Source: Pseudarthrobacter raffinosi
GTDB taxonomy: Bacteria; Actinomycetota; Actinomycetes; Actinomycetales; Micrococcaceae
DNA length: 64,000 nt
Direction of reading: 5' to 3'
Assembly: GCF_023913735.1 (NCBI RefSeq)
Contig: NZ_JAMXBH010000010.1
Location: 62,001 to 126,000, forward strand
Shown: positions 23,961 to 32,614 of the stretch, one piece after another
How positions within the stretch are numbered: the first letter of the stretch is position 1
Layout: each line of letters opens with the position of its first letter
Notes under the pieces: generated by a model
The model's database searches: none
What the model saw: the letters and a program-made list of their open reading frames with translations, nothing else
Told to the model about the DNA's origin: nothing
Position numbers and translations under genes: made by a program

Positions 23961-25547
23961 TTAGTGGCGGGCGCCGAAGCCGCCTCCGCCGCCCAGGCCC
24001 TCGGATGCGGTGTACCCGCCGGCCGTCACGGTGCCCACCTGATCGGCGCCGTCCAGGGAACCTTCGCCCACCCCGGCGCTGACCGTGGCCGTGCCGCCTG
24101 TGTAGACGGTGTACGTCTCGCCCTCAGTGATCGCGGCGGAGGAGAACACCAAGGACGCAGTGGTTTTGGTGGTCACGAACGCACTGACCACGTTGCCCGC
24201 GGAATCGGCGATCTGCACTACGGTGCCCGCCGGAACGGTCGAGCCGAGCGTGACCTGCACGCCGGACTGCGTCGAGGAAGTGCCCGGGGTGACCACCATG
24301 CCCACGCTGCCGGCCGCCGCCACGGTGCCGCCGGTGACGGTCAGCTCGCCGTTGACGTCCAGCGCCCCGTTGCCGGAGTTGGTGGGGCCGTTGACCACCA
24401 CGGTGCCGCCGGAGATGCTGGCGTTGCCGTTGGAGTCCAGGCCGTCGCCCTGCGCGTTGATGGTCAGCGAGCCGCCGGTGATGTCCACCGTGTAGTCGCC
24501 TACGGCCATCTCGCCGCCGCCCCCGCCCATCCCGCCTCCGGAGGCGGCAGAGGTGGAGGCCCCACCCGAGGCGTTCACGCCGTCGTCGTTCGCGGTGACG
24601 TTCGCAGTGCCGCCGGAGATCACGATGTGCTGGGCCTCCAGGCCTTCCTCGGACTCCTCAACCGTGGTGACGCCGGCGGCGATGGTGAGCGTGTTGAAGG
24701 CCTTGATGCCGTCGTCTACCGCGCTGACGTTCAGGGTGCCGCCGTTGATGAGGACCCAGCCGCGGCCTTCGTCCTCCTCGTTGTCCGACTTGAAACCGTC
24801 GTCGCCTGCGGTGACCTGGTAGGCGCCGTCGAGCAGGACTGCGTAGTCCTTGCCCACGATGCCGTCGTCGGTGGCGTTCACGGTGACGTTGCCGGAGGCC
24901 AGCACAAGCCCGTCCTTGGAGGAGATGCCGTCGTTGAAGTTGCCGTCCACGCTCAGCGAGCCGGTGCCGGCGATGGTCAGATCCGCCTGCGAGTCGAGCG
25001 CAGCGTTCGGGGCGTCCTCGGCGGTGTCCGCATACGTGGAGGCGTCGCTCAGGGAGTTGGCTGTGCCGTCCTCCAGGAACACGATGGCCTCGTTGGCGCT
25101 TTGCACCACAAACGGCGAGCCGGTGGAGCTGGAGATGTCGGCGCCGTCGAGGATGATGCGCACCACGTCTTCCTCGCCGGCGGCCACCACCACCTGGCCG
25201 TCGGACAGCGACCCGCTCAGGCGGTACGTGCCGGCCGCGCTGATGGTTACGGTGTCGCCGTCGACCATTACAGCGTCCGACGACGTTCCGGAGGCGACGC
25301 TGCTGGCGCCGTCCGCCAGGGTCACGGCTACTTCGGCGGCCGCATCCCAGGTGAGGTCGTCGGCGTCGTAGTGGGTGTCGGCGGCGAGGGTGTCCAGGGA
25401 AACCGCGGCCTGTGCGGTGCCGGACGTCGTGGACGATTTGGAGGTGCTGGTGCCGGTGCCGGCAGCGGTGCCGGCGGCGGAGCAGCCGGCCAGCCCAATG
25501 GCGAGGGCGAGGGCGGTGACGGACAATGCGGTGCGGAAGCGGTTCAT
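23961..25547 (-). CDS. Cthe_2159-like beta-helix carbohydrate-binding lipoprotein
   Basis: 528 aa. The signal peptide ends in a lipobox (LAIGLAGC, Cys22). A Ser/Thr-rich linker is followed by repeated beta-helix turns with Asp/Asn-Gly motifs (NFNDGISSKDG, ATDDGIVGKD, GDDGFKSDNEEDEGRG, ANDDGVNASGG, GDGLDSNGNASISGG), as in the calcium-binding Cthe_2159 family that binds polysaccharides. Residues near 335-350 are a Gly/Met run. It is the last gene of an operon with DUF4956 and VTC-domain proteins, so a role at the cell surface with them is likely. Confidence 0.82.
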   Translation of the reverse strand: MNRFRTALSVTALALAIGLAGCSAAGTAAGTGTSTSKSSTTSGTAQAAVSLDTLAADTHYDADDLTWDAAAEVAVTLADGASSVASGTSSDAVMVDGDTVTISAAGTYRLSGSLSDGQVVVAAGEEDVVRIILDGADISSSTGSPFVVQSANEAIVFLEDGTANSLSDASTYADTAEDAPNAALDSQADLTIAGTGSLSVDGNFNDGISSKDGLVLASGNVTVNATDDGIVGKDYAVLLDGAYQVTAGDDGFKSDNEEDEGRGWVLINGGTLNVSAVDDGIKAFNTLTIAAGVTTVEESEEGLEAQHIVISGGTANVTANDDGVNASGGASTSAASGGGMGGGGGEMAVGDYTVDITGGSLTINAQGDGLDSNGNASISGGTVVVNGPTNSGNGALDVNGELTVTGGTVAAAGSVGMVVTPGTSSTQSGVQVTLGSTVPAGTVVQIADSAGNVVSAFVTTKTTASLVFSSAAITEGETYTVYTGGTATVSAGVGEGSLDGADQVGTVTAGGYTASEGLGGGGGFGARH

Positions 25548-25580
25548 GGTGTGTTCCTTCGAAAAAATGGGGGAGGCGGG

Positions 25581-26369
25581 TCAGGCGGCGGGGCGGAGGC
25601 TCATGGTGCGGCGGAGCGTTCGGTTCCAGCGGTTGGCCGGGAGGTCCGGGCAGAGCGCCGCCATCCCGGTGGCGAACTTGGAGATCCTGGAGGGCCGGAC
25701 CCCGTGGGCCCAGAGATGCCGGTCCAGCGGGCTGGGCGCCGAGCCGGACTTGGTCTCCAGGATCACGGCGCCGTCCAGCACCCAGGCCTGCTCGCCGGGG
25801 CGCTGCCAGGTGACGTCCGTATCGATGGTGGCCCGGCTGCCGGATTCCGGCAGGTAGAGCGTGGTGCGGTGGTAGCGGGTTTCGAGGACCGGTCCGAGGG
25901 GTCCGGCGGGCGCTCCGCCCACCGCGGCGGCGAGGGTTTCGTGGACGTAGTCCAGGCCTTCCGCCGTCAGCCGGGCGCGGTCCGTGAGCTCGTAGGGGAT
26001 GCGTTCCTTGACGGTGGCTTCGCGGGCGCCTTCGGTTTTGACCTCCAGGAAGCTGATGGCGCTGTCCACATACGTCCTGGTGCGGACCTTGTACCGGCGC
26101 CGCCGGCCGTGGGCGGCAAGGAGGTAGCTGTCCAGCTGCGCGGTATCGAAGTACACGGAGTCATAGGCGAAGCAGCGGGAGCCGTCCATCTCCAGGACCC
26201 GGACCTCGGCGTCGAACGTGGCCAGGAGCTGCTGCGCCAGCGCCTCGGGGACCACGTACTTGCGGTCCACCCGGGTCTGCAGCGCGGCTTCGGCGTTCAG
26301 TTCGTCCAGCCCCACGGCCGGCAGTCCGCTGAGGCTGCTGACGACGCCGGCGCCTGCGGGGGCGCTCAT
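25581..26369 (-). CDS. VTC-domain polyphosphate polymerase-like protein
   Basis: 262 aa single-domain VTC protein. Tunnel residues are recognisable: RVDRKYVV near residue 33, RRRRYKVRTRTY, FLEVKTEGAREATVKERIPY, RATIDTDVTW, and LETKSGS with the acidic metal ligand. In yeast Vtc4 this fold makes polyphosphate from ATP. No TM helix is present; the membrane part is probably the DUF4956 protein encoded just upstream, with which it overlaps by 4 nt (ATGA). Polymerase activity in bacterial members is mostly assumed. Confidence 0.88.
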   Translation of the reverse strand: MSAPAGAGVVSSLSGLPAVGLDELNAEAALQTRVDRKYVVPEALAQQLLATFDAEVRVLEMDGSRCFAYDSVYFDTAQLDSYLLAAHGRRRRYKVRTRTYVDSAISFLEVKTEGAREATVKERIPYELTDRARLTAEGLDYVHETLAAAVGGAPAGPLGPVLETRYHRTTLYLPESGSRATIDTDVTWQRPGEQAWVLDGAVILETKSGSAPSPLDRHLWAHGVRPSRISKFATGMAALCPDLPANRWNRTLRRTMSLRPAA

Positions 26370-27091
26370 GCCGCACCTGCCGAGGCGTGGACGGGGTCGG
26401 CAGCATGGACGGGAGCGTGGACGGGAGTGGACGACGTCGGCGCTGTTTCCTCTGTCGGGAGCATCACCGGAGGTGCCGGTACTGCGTGCCGGGGTGCCGC
26501 CGTCGTGATGGCTGAGATGGTGGCGTGAATTGCCGGCTGGACGATGCGGGGGTTGTAGGCGTAGCGGACGTCCACGATGGTCTTGTCGTTGACCAGGTCA
26601 AGTTCCTGGACAGTGGCGGAGTGGACCTTGCCCTGCAGGACTTCCTCGAGCCGTGCGTACAGTTCGCCGTCCTCCGCCAGTGCCCGGTCCAGGATGACTG
26701 TCTGGTGCCGGTGGGCGGGCAGGACTCGGGGGTGGTCGCCGACGAACATCACCAGCAGGATCAGGCCCATCAGCGAGGCGGTGAGCCAGATGGGCTCGAT
26801 GCCGAGGCCCGCGATCAGGCCGAGCGCCAGGGCCGAGAAGTAGTAGGCCACTTCGTGCTGGGCCAGCTCGGTGGAGCGGAGCCGGATGATGGACAGGACG
26901 CCGAAGAGGCCAAGTCCCAGGCCAAGCCCGGCCGCGGAGCCGGACAGTGCAGTGGCCACGGCCAGGACGCCCACGTTCATGCCCAGGTACGAGACCACCA
27001 GGTCGCGGCGGCGGTGGCGGCGGAGGTAGAGGACGAACGTGAGGATGCTGATGGCCGCGAGATCTGCGGCGATGAAAATGAGGGAAGTCAT
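26366..27091 (-). CDS. DUF4956 membrane protein
   Basis: 241 aa. Several TM segments lie in the first 130 residues (LIFIAADLAAISILTFVLYL; VGVLAVATALSGSAAGLGLG; LALGLIAGLGIEPIWLTASL), with the conserved GLFGVLSIIRLRSTEL between them, and a cytoplasmic ferredoxin-like domain follows. The end is a Pro/His/Ala-rich tail. DUF4956 genes are regularly next to VTC polymerase genes, so it may form the membrane export part. First gene of the operon; divergent from the lytic transglycosylase gene. Confidence 0.85.
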   Translation of the reverse strand: MTSLIFIAADLAAISILTFVLYLRRHRRRDLVVSYLGMNVGVLAVATALSGSAAGLGLGLGLFGVLSIIRLRSTELAQHEVAYYFSALALGLIAGLGIEPIWLTASLMGLILLVMFVGDHPRVLPAHRHQTVILDRALAEDGELYARLEEVLQGKVHSATVQELDLVNDKTIVDVRYAYNPRIVQPAIHATISAITTAAPRHAVPAPPVMLPTEETAPTSSTPVHAPVHAADPVHASAGAA

Positions 27092-27269
27092 CGGGATTCT
27101 CCGGAATCTGTTGGTGGGCTGTTCTCTACGATCCCGGGCGATACTGTGCGGGTGCTGTGACGGAACCTAGGTCCGAATATGAGTGCCGGCTGGGCGCTCC
27201 ACTGCTGTTTTCCGGGCGTCATGCAGCCGCCGTTCCTCCTGGCGGATTTCGATCGATAGGATCAAACCC

Positions 27270-28022
27270 GTGCTCCAACTCAAACGCCTTGCGGTTTTCT
27301 GTGTGTTCGCGATTTGCGTAATCACCGCGGTGTCGTTCTGGGCGCTCGGGCAGTCCGGCGCGCCCGCCCGCGGGGCTCTTCCTCCTCCGCCACGGTCGGA
27401 GGCGAAATTCGACACGTCCTCCACCGGCCTTACAACTGCCGTGAATATCACTCGGAACGCGGACGCTGAGTGGCTCATCCTGGCTGCCGCACAAACCGGC
27501 ATACCCGCCCGCGCGCTTCGGGCCTACGTGGGTGCGGCCAGCGCGGCCAATCATTCCGCTCCGACGTGTGGGATCGGCTGGAATACGGTGGCGGCGATCG
27601 GCTTCATCGAATCCGCCCACGGAGCTTACGGCGGCGGAAGACTGACTCCCGCGGGGCAGGCGAGTGGACCAATTGTCGGCCCGAGCCTGGACGGCAACGG
27701 ATTTGCAGCCATCGCTGATACAGACGACGGCGTCCTAGATGGCGACGCTCGCTGGGACCGCGCCGTTGGACCCATGCAGTTCATCCCCTCCACCTGGGAG
27801 CTTGCGGGACTTGACGGGAACGGCGATGGAAATGCGGATCCCTTCAACATCGACGACGCCGCCCTCAGCGCGGCCGGTTACTTATGCGCCCATGGCCGCG
27901 ACCTCACCGCCGCGAACGGCTGGACTAAGGCCATCTACTCCTACAACCAGTCCGATTCCTACGTGGACCAGGTGCGCCACCAGGCCACTTCCTATGCCGA
28001 GAAGACGGGCACCACCGGCTAA
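27270..28022 (+). CDS. Lytic murein transglycosylase (MltB/SLT-like), exported
   Basis: 250 aa from GTG 27270, preceded by GATAGGA. An N-terminal TM or uncleaved signal (LKRLAVFCVFAICVITAV) anchors it. The catalytic region is IGFIESAHGAYGG (Glu114), followed by WDRAVGPMQFIPSTWE, which is typical of actinobacterial family 3-like transglycosylases, and ALSAAGYLCAHGRDL. It cleaves glycan strands in the wall. The longer frame from 27183 adds a poorly coding N-terminus and is rejected. Confidence 0.87.
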   Translation: MLQLKRLAVFCVFAICVITAVSFWALGQSGAPARGALPPPPRSEAKFDTSSTGLTTAVNITRNADAEWLILAAAQTGIPARALRAYVGAASAANHSAPTCGIGWNTVAAIGFIESAHGAYGGGRLTPAGQASGPIVGPSLDGNGFAAIADTDDGVLDGDARWDRAVGPMQFIPSTWELAGLDGNGDGNADPFNIDDAALSAAGYLCAHGRDLTAANGWTKAIYSYNQSDSYVDQVRHQATSYAEKTGTTG

Positions 28023-28061
28023 GGCAACGCGGCTGCTGCCCTCTCGCGCGCAGTACCTCGA

Positions 28062-29162
28062 CTACCGGCGCAACGTCCCGGGGTGGTGGCCGCGGCTCAG
28101 GTCCAGAGCCTGATCCTCAGCCTCCCGTGCGGTGCCCCTGGCCGTGCGCCGGGAAAAGAGAAAGCGCTGCTGCACCACGTAACTGACGGCCAGGAGTGCG
28201 ATTTCAGCCAGGATCTTCGCCGGAAGTGCCGCCACGGAGAGCGAGTCCTGGGCAGAGATGAGGCCGTAGTTGGCGGCCAGGAGAACAAGAACCAGGCTGA
28301 AATAGCGCAGGCCGGCAGCGGCCGCGGGCCTGTCCCGGCCGTGCTGGAACACCACCCCGCGGTTGACCAGGAAGTTCACCGTCGAGCTCACGGCCCGGGC
28401 CCCCACCACGGCCAGCAGTAGGGAGTCGGTCACCAGAGTCAGGAGCAGGAACATCACGGTGTCCACGAGAAACGCGGTGAAGGAGGACGCCAGGAACTTC
28501 AGCAGCGGCGCATAGATGCGGACCGAGTCCGCCACCGGCCGGAAATGGGACCCCGAATTATGGTCCAGATAGACCGTGGCGATGTCCACGGTGGTGATCA
28601 CATAGCCGGACTGTTTGGCTTCCAGCAGGAGGTTCAGTTCGTATTCATAGCGCTCACCACGGACGGACCGCAGCCACGGGAGCATGGCAGCCGGGTAGCC
28701 GCGGAGGCCTGTCTGGGTGTCGGGAATGCACTCGCCGGTGGCCAGCCTGAACAGCAGCCGGGTGGCGCTGTTGCCGAATTTGCTGCGGGCCGGGACGTTG
28801 CCGGTGAAGTTCAGGGTCCCCAGCACCATGGCGGGAGAGCCGGGCTGCACCGCTGCCGCAACCCGAAAAATGTCCACGATGGTGTGCTGGCCGTCGCTGT
28901 CAGCACACACCACGTTCCGGTCCGGGAGGTGGTCGGCGATGAACCCGAACCCGGTCTTCAGCGCGAAGCCCTTTCCCCGGTTGCGGGAATACCCGATGAC
29001 GTGGCACCCGAGTGCCTTGACGCCGTCGAACACGGCCTTGTACTCCGGCCCGCTGCCGTCATCAACCACCACCACGGTGGCCCACGGCTCGGCGTCGCGG
29101 ATGGAACGGATCAGGGCCGGTAGCTGCTGGTCCGGCTCGTAGGCCGGGATCAGGATGATCAT
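28062..29162 (-). CDS. GT2 glycosyltransferase fused to GtrA-like membrane domain
   Basis: 366 aa. Residues 1-210 are a GT2 domain (MIILIPAYEPDQQLPALIRS, VVVVDDGSG, CADSDGQHTI with the DxD-like metal site). Residues about 225-350 form a four-TM GtrA domain (FLASSFTAFLVDTVMFLLLT and later LAEIALLAVSYVVQQRFLF). Polyprenyl-phosphate glycosyltransferases joined to GtrA flip or use lipid-linked sugars for envelope glycans. It is last in a co-directional set after the response regulator and phosphodiester glycosidase (8-nt gap). Confidence 0.9.
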   Translation of the reverse strand: MIILIPAYEPDQQLPALIRSIRDAEPWATVVVVDDGSGPEYKAVFDGVKALGCHVIGYSRNRGKGFALKTGFGFIADHLPDRNVVCADSDGQHTIVDIFRVAAAVQPGSPAMVLGTLNFTGNVPARSKFGNSATRLLFRLATGECIPDTQTGLRGYPAAMLPWLRSVRGERYEYELNLLLEAKQSGYVITTVDIATVYLDHNSGSHFRPVADSVRIYAPLLKFLASSFTAFLVDTVMFLLLTLVTDSLLLAVVGARAVSSTVNFLVNRGVVFQHGRDRPAAAAGLRYFSLVLVLLAANYGLISAQDSLSVAALPAKILAEIALLAVSYVVQQRFLFSRRTARGTAREAEDQALDLSRGHHPGTLRR

Positions 29163-29170
29163 GGCGGGCC

Positions 29171-30151
29171 CTACCGCGCGATGTAGAGGATGTCGGAGGT
29201 GCCGCGTTCCTTGTTTTCGCCCAGCGGGTTGTTGACCAGTTCGCCGTTGAAGTACATGGTGGACGAGCCGCCGCCGTCGAGGTTGTACGCGGTGGTGGCG
29301 CCAAGGCCCTGCATGATTTCCGCCAGCCCGGTCATGGTGACGCCGGAGCTGTAACCGGGGCTGCGGCCGTCCACCACCACAAACACCAGGTGGTTCTCGT
29401 CGGTGATGCCGACGGCGGTGCGTGGCTGTTCGCCCTGGATGGAGTGGTTGCCGAAGTTGGTGTCCACCTCCACGTCCTCGACGCCCCCGGCCACTTCGCC
29501 GTTGTCCAGCAGGGACGGTCCGAAGGAGAGGGTGTTCCAGACGCCGTCGGCCAGCAGCTGCTCGGCGGTGGTGGCCGTTTCGTCGTAGACCCTGACGGTG
29601 CCGTCGCGGTAGAAGGCCAGGCCCTGGCGGGCGCCGTCGTCGCGGAACACCACGCCGTTGCGGATCACGATGCCGGTGTCGCGGAAGCCGTAGTAGTCGC
29701 CGTTGATGGCGAAGACCGCGTTGTTGGCCTCGGCGATGGTGGACGTGGTTTCGGTGATGTTCTCGCCGAAGCTGTTGTTGGCGAAGGCTGACTGGAGGGT
29801 GGTGGCATCGTCAAGCACGACGTTGGCAACGTAGTAGGTGACGGTGCTGTCGCCGCTGCCGGTGGTCACCGTGGAGATGCTGATGTTCGAGCTGTCCGAC
29901 ACGTAGGACGTGTCCGTGGTGACGGCGGTGGCGCTGGAATCAGTGGTGGTGGCCGCCGTCGTGCTTTGGCTGGTTCCCGCTTGGCTGGCCTGGTACGCGG
30001 AGACGTCCGAGATTTCCACGTGCTGGACCACAAAACGGTCCAGCGCCCAGGCCGTGGCACCGCCTGCCGAAAGCGTCAGGGCCACGGCCCCGGCGACGAC
30101 GGCGCGCCGGACGCGGCTGCCCTTGCGTGGTTTGTTCTTGAGAGGAGTCAT
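29171..30151 (-). CDS. Exported phosphodiester glycosidase family (NAGPA) protein
   Basis: 326 aa. A basic start (KNKPRKGSRVRR) and TM/signal segment (AVVAGAVALTLSAGGATAWA) are followed by a Thr/Ser-rich linker. The NAGPA domain shows FAINGDYYGFRDTGIVIRNG, RTAVGITDENHLVFVVVDGR and YNLDGGGSSTMYFNGELVN, the family's conserved segments. These enzymes remove sugar-phosphate-linked GlcNAc or related units from glycans. Its start overlaps the upstream response-regulator gene by 4 nt. Confidence 0.9.
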   Translation of the reverse strand: MTPLKNKPRKGSRVRRAVVAGAVALTLSAGGATAWALDRFVVQHVEISDVSAYQASQAGTSQSTTAATTTDSSATAVTTDTSYVSDSSNISISTVTTGSGDSTVTYYVANVVLDDATTLQSAFANNSFGENITETTSTIAEANNAVFAINGDYYGFRDTGIVIRNGVVFRDDGARQGLAFYRDGTVRVYDETATTAEQLLADGVWNTLSFGPSLLDNGEVAGGVEDVEVDTNFGNHSIQGEQPRTAVGITDENHLVFVVVDGRSPGYSSGVTMTGLAEIMQGLGATTAYNLDGGGSSTMYFNGELVNNPLGENKERGTSDILYIAR

Positions 30152-30645
30152 GCCTCATTTGTAGGCAGCCAAGCTAACGCTTCGATTTGCCGGTGCTGGG
30201 CTGGGAGTAGCGGAGGCGGGCGGCTTACGGCTGCCGTTGTGGCGTCGGCTTCTGGCGTCGGCTTCTGGCGGGCGGGGGCATCCGCCGGGCAGAGCTGCAG
30301 TGCGAGCTCCTGCAGTTCCTTGGGGTGGAACGGCTTGGTCAGGTAGGCGGCAGCGCCGGAGGCCATTCCGGCCAGGATGTCGTCCTCCTCGGACCTGGCC
30401 GTGAGGAACAGCAGGGGAGCGGTGCTTAACGCACGGATTGCCCGGGCTACGACGTGCCCGTCCATGTCCGGCAGGCCTAAGTCCAGGGTGATCAGAGAAA
30501 CCGAGGGTTCCGCGGCCGCGGCAATTCCTTCGGCGCCGTTGGCCACCGAACGCACGGAAAAGCCTGCGCGGGTCAGGACCACCGTGATGAGACCGCGGAT
30601 GTCGTCGTTGTCCTCGATGACAAGACAGATGCGTTTTGTTTCCAT
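30148..30645 (-). CDS. Stand-alone response regulator receiver protein
   Basis: 165 aa. One receiver domain with the acidic pair (LVIEDNDD), the phospho-acceptor Asp in SLITLDLGLPDMDG, Thr in FLTARSEEDD and Lys in YLTKPFHPKE. Residues 120-165 form a Pro/Ala/Gln linker without a DNA-binding or enzymatic domain. No histidine kinase is adjacent. It is translationally coupled to the phosphodiester glycosidase gene (ATGA overlap), which is odd for a signalling protein and suggests it controls envelope glycan work directly. Confidence 0.88.
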   Translation of the reverse strand: METKRICLVIEDNDDIRGLITVVLTRAGFSVRSVANGAEGIAAAAEPSVSLITLDLGLPDMDGHVVARAIRALSTAPLLFLTARSEEDDILAGMASGAAAYLTKPFHPKELQELALQLCPADAPARQKPTPEADATTAAVSRPPPLLPAQHRQIEALAWLPTNEA

Positions 30646-30778
30646 GAAAGCCCCTCAGCCAGCTTTGCCACCAGTGTACGGGGCCGGTGGGGTGGAAACG
30701 TCACAATGACATATTCCGCAAACCGCCCGCCGGTCGTCTTAGCCGTCACATCGCTGGCCGCCGGCGGTGGGGCCGGGT

Positions 30779-31537
30779 TCAGCCGTCGTAGTGGGTCCGG
30801 GCCGGCCCCTGGCCCAGCGCACTCACCACGGCCGCGGCGACGATATGCAGCTTGGAATTACGGGTGCTGGACGCCGCTTTGAGGAGCTCGAACGCGTCCT
30901 GCTGGCTGCACCGGTTCTGGGCCATGATAATGCCCACCGCCATGTCGATCACCGTGCGTGATTCGAGGGTGGCACGCAGATGCGCCGCAGTCTCGCTGTA
31001 ATGCGCGAAACGCACCGCAAGCCGCAGGGCCAGGGAGGTCTGGCGGACGAAATCCTCCGCAGCTTTCAGGACGCGGCGTTCGAAGCGGGAGGTCCGGTGG
31101 GAGTAGAGGAGCAGGGTGGCTTTGGTTTCCCCCTCCAGCCGAAACGGGATGGCCAGGACTGACCGGATGCCTTGGTCCAGGACGGCTTCGCAGTATTCGG
31201 GCCAGCGCGCTTCGTCTTTCACGTCAGGAACATGGACCGTCACCTGTTCCAGCGAGGCAGCCATGCCCGGGCTTTGCTCGGACTGACATTCAATCTGGCT
31301 GACAGCGCGGGCAGCGGCGCCGCTGCTGGCAATGGTGGCCGCCTTGCGCTGACGCAGGAGAGTGATGCCGCACAGCACTTCGTCGCCGGGTTCGGAAAGG
31401 GTGCGGGCCGACACCCGGGCAAGCTCATCCAGGAACTCCTCCACGTCGGAGCTGTTGAGGAGTTCTTCGTGGAGGTGGTCGGTGATTGATGTAGCTGTTT
31501 TTGCTGTTGACTCGCTGGCCACGGTTCTTAGTGCCAT
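30779..31537 (-). CDS. GAF-ANTAR domain RNA-binding regulator
   Basis: 252 aa. A GAF domain (residues about 25-180, with SVLAIPFRLEGETKATLLLY) is followed by an ANTAR domain (residues about 185-240: LRATLESRTVIDMAVGIIMA, CSQQDAFELLKAASSTRN). ANTAR proteins bind paired RNA hairpins and prevent transcription termination. GAF provides the sensory input. It is divergent from the exported-protein operon across a 525-bp leader, which makes that leader a possible target, though I could not find a canonical ANTAR double hairpin there. Confidence 0.88.
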   Translation of the reverse strand: MALRTVASESTAKTATSITDHLHEELLNSSDVEEFLDELARVSARTLSEPGDEVLCGITLLRQRKAATIASSGAAARAVSQIECQSEQSPGMAASLEQVTVHVPDVKDEARWPEYCEAVLDQGIRSVLAIPFRLEGETKATLLLYSHRTSRFERRVLKAAEDFVRQTSLALRLAVRFAHYSETAAHLRATLESRTVIDMAVGIIMAQNRCSQQDAFELLKAASSTRNSKLHIVAAAVVSALGQGPARTHYDG

Positions 31538-32062
31538 TCGCTCAGGTCAAACGAACCGGTAACCCTCCGCATAACCCTGCCGTAGTGGCAAAAGGGTGGC
31601 GACGGTCGCTGGATCGACGAACTGTCCAACGGCCTGCTGCTAAACCGATATCCAGAAGTATATACAGGCCAGAGCTTGGGAAGCTCCACAAGGCGGCCAG
31701 GCCGGGGAGGACTCAAGTACTACTTGCTTACCGTGCTGGTGGCACCGCCGGAGGATCCGGCAGTGAGGCCTCTGGGCTTGAAACTACATGGAATGCGGCG
31801 GGTTCCCGAGCGCCCGCACGAAGAGTCCTTGCGCATCGGACACCTCACGCCTCGTCGACCAAAACTGAGTACCCTGCCCCTCATCCAAGAGATCGTGGCC
31901 GAGGAGGTCTGCAAAAGTCCAGTACTGCTACGCGTTGTTGGGACCAATGAGGCCGGGAAGTATGGGCGTCATCGATCAGCCGGAAGCAAGGTCCCTTAGT
32001 GGTTCCCGATGGCTGTGCGTCTCAGCATCTGTCTTTACCCCCAGCCCAAAGGAGTCTCTCTC
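31538..32062. other. 525-bp gene-free leader with several hairpins
   Basis: No open frame here has coding character, and base composition is more even than in the flanks. Between 31672 and 31761 are GAGCTT-GGG-AAGCTC (31672-31686), the palindrome CAAGTA-C-TACTTG (31714-31726), GTGC-N5-GCAC (31733-31745) and GCCGGA-GGA-TCCGGC (31747-31761). Further on, GGGACC (about 31940) could pair with GGTCCC (about 31991). It may be a structured 5' leader or sRNA region for the downstream operon. AAGGAG near 32050 is the ribosome-binding site of the next gene. Confidence 0.45.
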
Positions 32063-32521
32063 ATGCGCAAAATGACCAAGAAGAACAAGATCCTGGCAGC
32101 AGCCGGTGCCCTGGCACTGGTAGCCGGCGGCGGCGGGGCCGCCTACGCCTACTGGACCACCACCGGCGACGGCTCAGGATACGCTGCCAACTCGGCAGGC
32201 GGCGGCACGGTGACCCTGCACGCTGCGTTCGACCGCGGACTGACGCCCGGAGACTTCCGCACGGTGACGTACACGGCGGACAACGCCGACCCGAACACCA
32301 GCACCAGGGTGGGGGAGTTGACCGCTACCGTGACCACGGACAAAGAAGGCTGCCTTGCCGTCTGGTTCCCCGTCACCGCCGTAACTGACGACGCGCTCGT
32401 GGCAGCCCACTCGTCGGGGACCACAGTGGGCACCGGACGGCTGGACTTCACTGATCTTCCCGATACCGACCAGGAGGCCTGCAAGGGCGCCATCGTCACC
32501 ATCACCGTTGGCAGCCTCTAA
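32063..32521 (+). CDS. TasA/camelysin-like exported protein 1 (AYW signal)
   Basis: 152 aa from ATG 32063 (AAGGAG upstream). N-terminus MRKMTKKNKILAAAGALALV is a basic plus hydrophobic signal, ending in GGAAYAYWTTTGDGSG. This YAYW motif marks SipW-type signal peptides of TasA/camelysin-like proteins. The mature part is a Thr/Val-rich beta domain with two cysteines (EGCLAVW, QEACKG). First gene of a four-gene set; likely a surface or fibre subunit by analogy. No signal peptidase gene is adjacent. Confidence 0.72.
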   Translation: MRKMTKKNKILAAAGALALVAGGGGAAYAYWTTTGDGSGYAANSAGGGTVTLHAAFDRGLTPGDFRTVTYTADNADPNTSTRVGELTATVTTDKEGCLAVWFPVTAVTDDALVAAHSSGTTVGTGRLDFTDLPDTDQEACKGAIVTITVGSL

Positions 32522-32614
32522 CAATAGTCTTCGCCGGCGGGGAGGAGCAGAACCTCTCCGCCGGCGAATTCCACCTCCTCCCACTCAATTAAGAACAGGC
32601 CAGAAGGGCTGAAC

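Noticed and set aside
23964..26528. An 854-codon plus-strand open frame opposite the Cthe_2159-like and VTC genes
   Set aside because: It is antisense to genes with clear domains and has the Gly/Ala/Arg/Val-rich composition that high-GC third positions give on the opposite strand. No domain or ribosome-binding site supports it.
31538..32062. Possible c-di-GMP or c-di-AMP riboswitch in the leader
   Set aside because: A GGTTCCCGATGG stretch recalls the end of the c-di-GMP-I aptamer, but the conserved GACGCAAAG core and the pairing around it are missing.
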